From Mariprofundaceae bacterium (lineage in GTDB: Bacteria > Pseudomonadota > Zetaproteobacteria > Mariprofundales > Mariprofundaceae), in NCBI GenBank assembly GCA_030950965.1, contig JAUZQP010000096.1:1-7641 (forward strand): a stretch of DNA of 7,641 bases. The letters are read 5' to 3'. The notes beneath the pieces were generated by a model. That model was not told the DNA's origin. It ran no database searches and worked only from the letters and a program-made list of their open reading frames with translations. The stretch's first letter is position 1, and the number at the start of each line of letters is the position of its first letter. Shown here piece by piece: positions 6,299 through 7,641 of the stretch. A program made the translations under genes and the position numbers.

Positions 6299-7384
6299 AT
6301 GCGTATCAATTGGAAGACTTGTGCCATTATGGGCATTGCCTGCTCATTATGGCTGACTATAAATGCTCAAGCGCGCAACAGTAGCGATGCGGAACACTAC
6401 GCGATATCGTTGCTGTTAGGCGACAAACATCATGAACTCACCTACCCCTCTATTGCGGGCGAAGCGTTGGTTTTTACAGCGCGCAGCCACAGTGGCGGCG
6501 ATGTGTTTCGGGTTATTCATAGTCATGTGAATCACCCCAGTGTTAGCGATCCGAGCGTGCCAACAGCGGTGCTTCATGAAGCGATTCGCTTTGGTGTAGC
6601 AACGGATGCAGGCGTGGGCTATAGCAGCGACCGCATGGGACCGGTATCAGCTTGGTTATGGTCGAAAGAGGGCGAACGCCATATTGCTTTGGGTAATTAC
6701 ATGACCTACCGTGGTAGCTTAATCCCTAATCATTTGAATGCGTCGCGGGATGGTCGTTTTTGGTGTTTTGATGCCAGCATGCAAAAAATTCGCCACAATC
6801 AAATGCTACAAGAGTTTTCCAAGAGTTTGCATTTTCAACTGCGCGGTCAAATGTGGCGTGTTTACGACTCTAATTTTTACCGCCGTAAAGATGGTTACCG
6901 CGACAATGCAACAGGTACGAAGAATCGTTTTGACCACCCATTTTTATTCATTCTTGACCGTCAGACCGCACAACTATCGATGATTCCCAATGCCTTTAAT
7001 GGTACGATTTCTGCGGATGGTAGCAAAATAGTCTTTGTGCGTGAACAAGATGGCAATTATGATTTATGGTCGCAAAATATGGATGGCTCAGAATTAAAAC
7101 GCCTCACCCATACCCCAAATGGTGAATATGAACCAGCGTTCAGTCCTGATGGTAATAAAATTGCGTTTATCTCTAATCGTGACAGTGATGGCAGCGTGCG
7201 CGCTACATCCCTGTACGTCATGGAGTTAAGCAGTGGCAAAGTGATACGCTTAAGCTCCTCCTCTCGCGCCAGCGATGGTGGTCCAGCATGGAAGGATGAA
7301 CATCACATTATTTTCCATTCTAACCGCAGTGAAAAATTAGGGCGTACCGTGAATGATTGGCGTTTGTGGCAGGTTGAGTTCTAA
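6299..7384 (+). CDS. Exported PD40/TolB-like beta-propeller protein of unknown function
   Basis: The 361-residue product begins with a classical Sec signal peptide: a basic MRINWK, a hydrophobic stretch to about residue 22, then AQA (23-25) as a signal peptidase I site, so the mature protein should start at Arg26 in the periplasm or outside. The C-terminal part carries PD40/WD40-like propeller blades as in TolB: SADGSKIVFV (238-247), FSPDGNKIAF (281-290) followed by SNRDSD, and a degenerate third copy, WKDEHHIIFHSNR (331-343). Each is followed by a strand of the YDLW or SLYVM type and then LTH or LSS. An N-terminal blade-like segment (YPSIAGEALVFTAR) suggests a complete propeller. It is not TolB itself: TolB's N-terminal domain and pal/tolA neighbours are absent. 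Start: ATG with AAGGA 6 nt upstream. Substrate, partner and function are unknown. Confidence 0.8.
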   Translation: MRINWKTCAIMGIACSLWLTINAQARNSSDAEHYAISLLLGDKHHELTYPSIAGEALVFTARSHSGGDVFRVIHSHVNHPSVSDPSVPTAVLHEAIRFGVATDAGVGYSSDRMGPVSAWLWSKEGERHIALGNYMTYRGSLIPNHLNASRDGRFWCFDASMQKIRHNQMLQEFSKSLHFQLRGQMWRVYDSNFYRRKDGYRDNATGTKNRFDHPFLFILDRQTAQLSMIPNAFNGTISADGSKIVFVREQDGNYDLWSQNMDGSELKRLTHTPNGEYEPAFSPDGNKIAFISNRDSDGSVRATSLYVMELSSGKVIRLSSSSRASDGGPAWKDEHHIIFHSNRSEKLGRTVNDWRLWQVEF

Positions 7385-7395
7385 TCACTTTAAAG

Positions 7396-7409
7396 GCAGT
7401 CTTGACTGC
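7396..7409. other. Perfect hairpin just after the propeller gene
   Basis: GCAGTC (7396-7401) and GACTGC (7404-7409) are perfect complements separated by TT, 11 nt after the stop codon at 7382-7384. No T-run follows on the plus strand, so it is not a classical intrinsic terminator in that direction. On the minus strand a short CTTT follows. It may protect the 3' end of the mRNA or belong to the structured block that follows. Confidence 0.4.
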
Positions 7410-7415
7410 GGAACC

Positions 7416-7488
7416 CCCATTTCGGTCTATTTTCGTTAAATAGCCCTGCTATTCGCCTCACACGCCGAAAATCATGACTCAAAATGGG
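7416..7488. repeat. Structured noncoding block with nested inverted repeats
   Basis: An outer pairing joins CCCATTT (7416-7422) to AAATGGG (7482-7488), and CGG (7423-7425) can pair with CCG (7465-7467) inside it. Within lie two overlapping, mutually exclusive perfect hairpins: CTATTT/AAATAG (7427-7432/7438-7443, 5-nt loop) and AATAGC/GCTATT (7439-7444/7448-7453, 3-nt loop). There is no open reading frame of note. It resembles a dispersed intergenic palindromic element or a small structured RNA. No known family is recognised. Confidence 0.35.
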
Positions 7489-7542
7489 AATCCCTCGTTA
7501 CGGTCTCTATTCTCGGACAGCCTCCTAGGGTAAGTTTATTGT

Positions 7543-7641
7543 CTCCCCATGGGAGGGTTAAAACCCCCAGCTTTAGCTGGCAGCTTCTAGCCACCGTCTT
7601 TATAGTGTGCGGATGAGTGAATATAGAAAAGGAACACACTC
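7543..7641 (+). mobile_element. Left end of an IS200/IS605-family element, cut by window edge
   Basis: A subterminal imperfect-palindrome end is followed by the start of a TnpA reading frame. Three hairpins lie in a row: CTCCC/GGGAG (7543-7547/7551-7555, loop CAT), GGGTT/AACCC (7555-7559/7562-7566), and CCAGCT/AGCTGG (7567-7572/7575-7580). Hairpins of the last type, with a TTTA loop, are typical of the ends recognised as single-stranded DNA by IS200/IS605 Y1 transposases, which lack terminal inverted repeats and target duplications. The exact left boundary cannot be fixed from one end; it should lie a short distance upstream of 7567. Whether the element carries only tnpA or also tnpB is not visible. 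Confidence 0.55.
7613..7641 (+). CDS. tnpA: IS200/IS605-family transposase TnpA, first nine codons
   Basis: ATG at 7613 opens MSEYRKGTH followed by a TCN serine codon at the window edge. This matches the common N-terminus of IS605-type Y1 transposases (M-S-x-Y-R-x-G-x-H-S), which normally continues into the KYR segment and HUH and Tyr catalytic motifs, none of which are in view. No Shine-Dalgarno precedes the ATG. A TATAGT at 7601-7606 lies so close that, if it is a -10 element, the transcript would start at or near the ATG. The 33 nt between the hairpin at 7580 and the start is usual for a transposase under low expression. The call rests on nine residues plus the upstream hairpin. Confidence 0.6.

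Noticed and set aside
6299..7384. Assignment as TolB of the Tol-Pal system
   Set aside because: Only the PD40-type blades match; the protein is too short, lacks TolB's N-terminal domain and has no tol or pal neighbours.

Overview
The window most likely comes from a gammaproteobacterium of moderate GC content. That reading rests on protein family content: a GDH-180 type NAD-glutamate dehydrogenase, ArsS, and an AroA with a VPGDKS-type N-terminus. The genus is not resolved. It is mostly ordinary chromosomal housekeeping and accessory sequence, with a mobile element starting at the right edge.

Layout from left to right. (1) Positions 1-123, minus strand: the first 41 codons of aroA (EPSP synthase, shikimate pathway), with a TTG start and a strong Shine-Dalgarno. 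(2) Positions 124-456: a 333-nt divergent intergenic region. It holds a 122-bp segment bounded by imperfect 19-bp inverted repeats (MITE-like or an insertion-sequence remnant) and a 10-bp tandem duplication. (3) Positions 457-1413, plus: arsS, a radical SAM enzyme of arsenosugar biosynthesis. (4) Positions 1575-6194, plus: a large NAD-specific glutamate dehydrogenase of 1539 residues. Its leader can fold so that the Shine-Dalgarno is base-paired. (5) Positions 6299-7384, plus: an exported PD40/TolB-like beta-propeller protein of unknown role. (6) Positions 7385-7612: hairpin-dense noncoding DNA. (7) Positions 7613-7641, plus: the first nine codons of what looks like an IS200/IS605-family TnpA, preceded by a typical subterminal hairpin.

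The three complete plus-strand genes are co-oriented but separated by 161 and 104 nt. Each has its own Shine-Dalgarno and leader structure, so they do not look like a tight operon. No shared pathway links ArsS, glutamate dehydrogenase and the propeller protein. ArsM, the methyltransferase that supplies ArsS with its substrate, is not in the window.

I found no convincing new multi-gene system. The points most worth checking are the SD-sequestering leader of the dehydrogenase, the short and divergent N-terminus of that enzyme, the 122-bp inverted-repeat element, and the structured noncoding block next to the IS200-like end.
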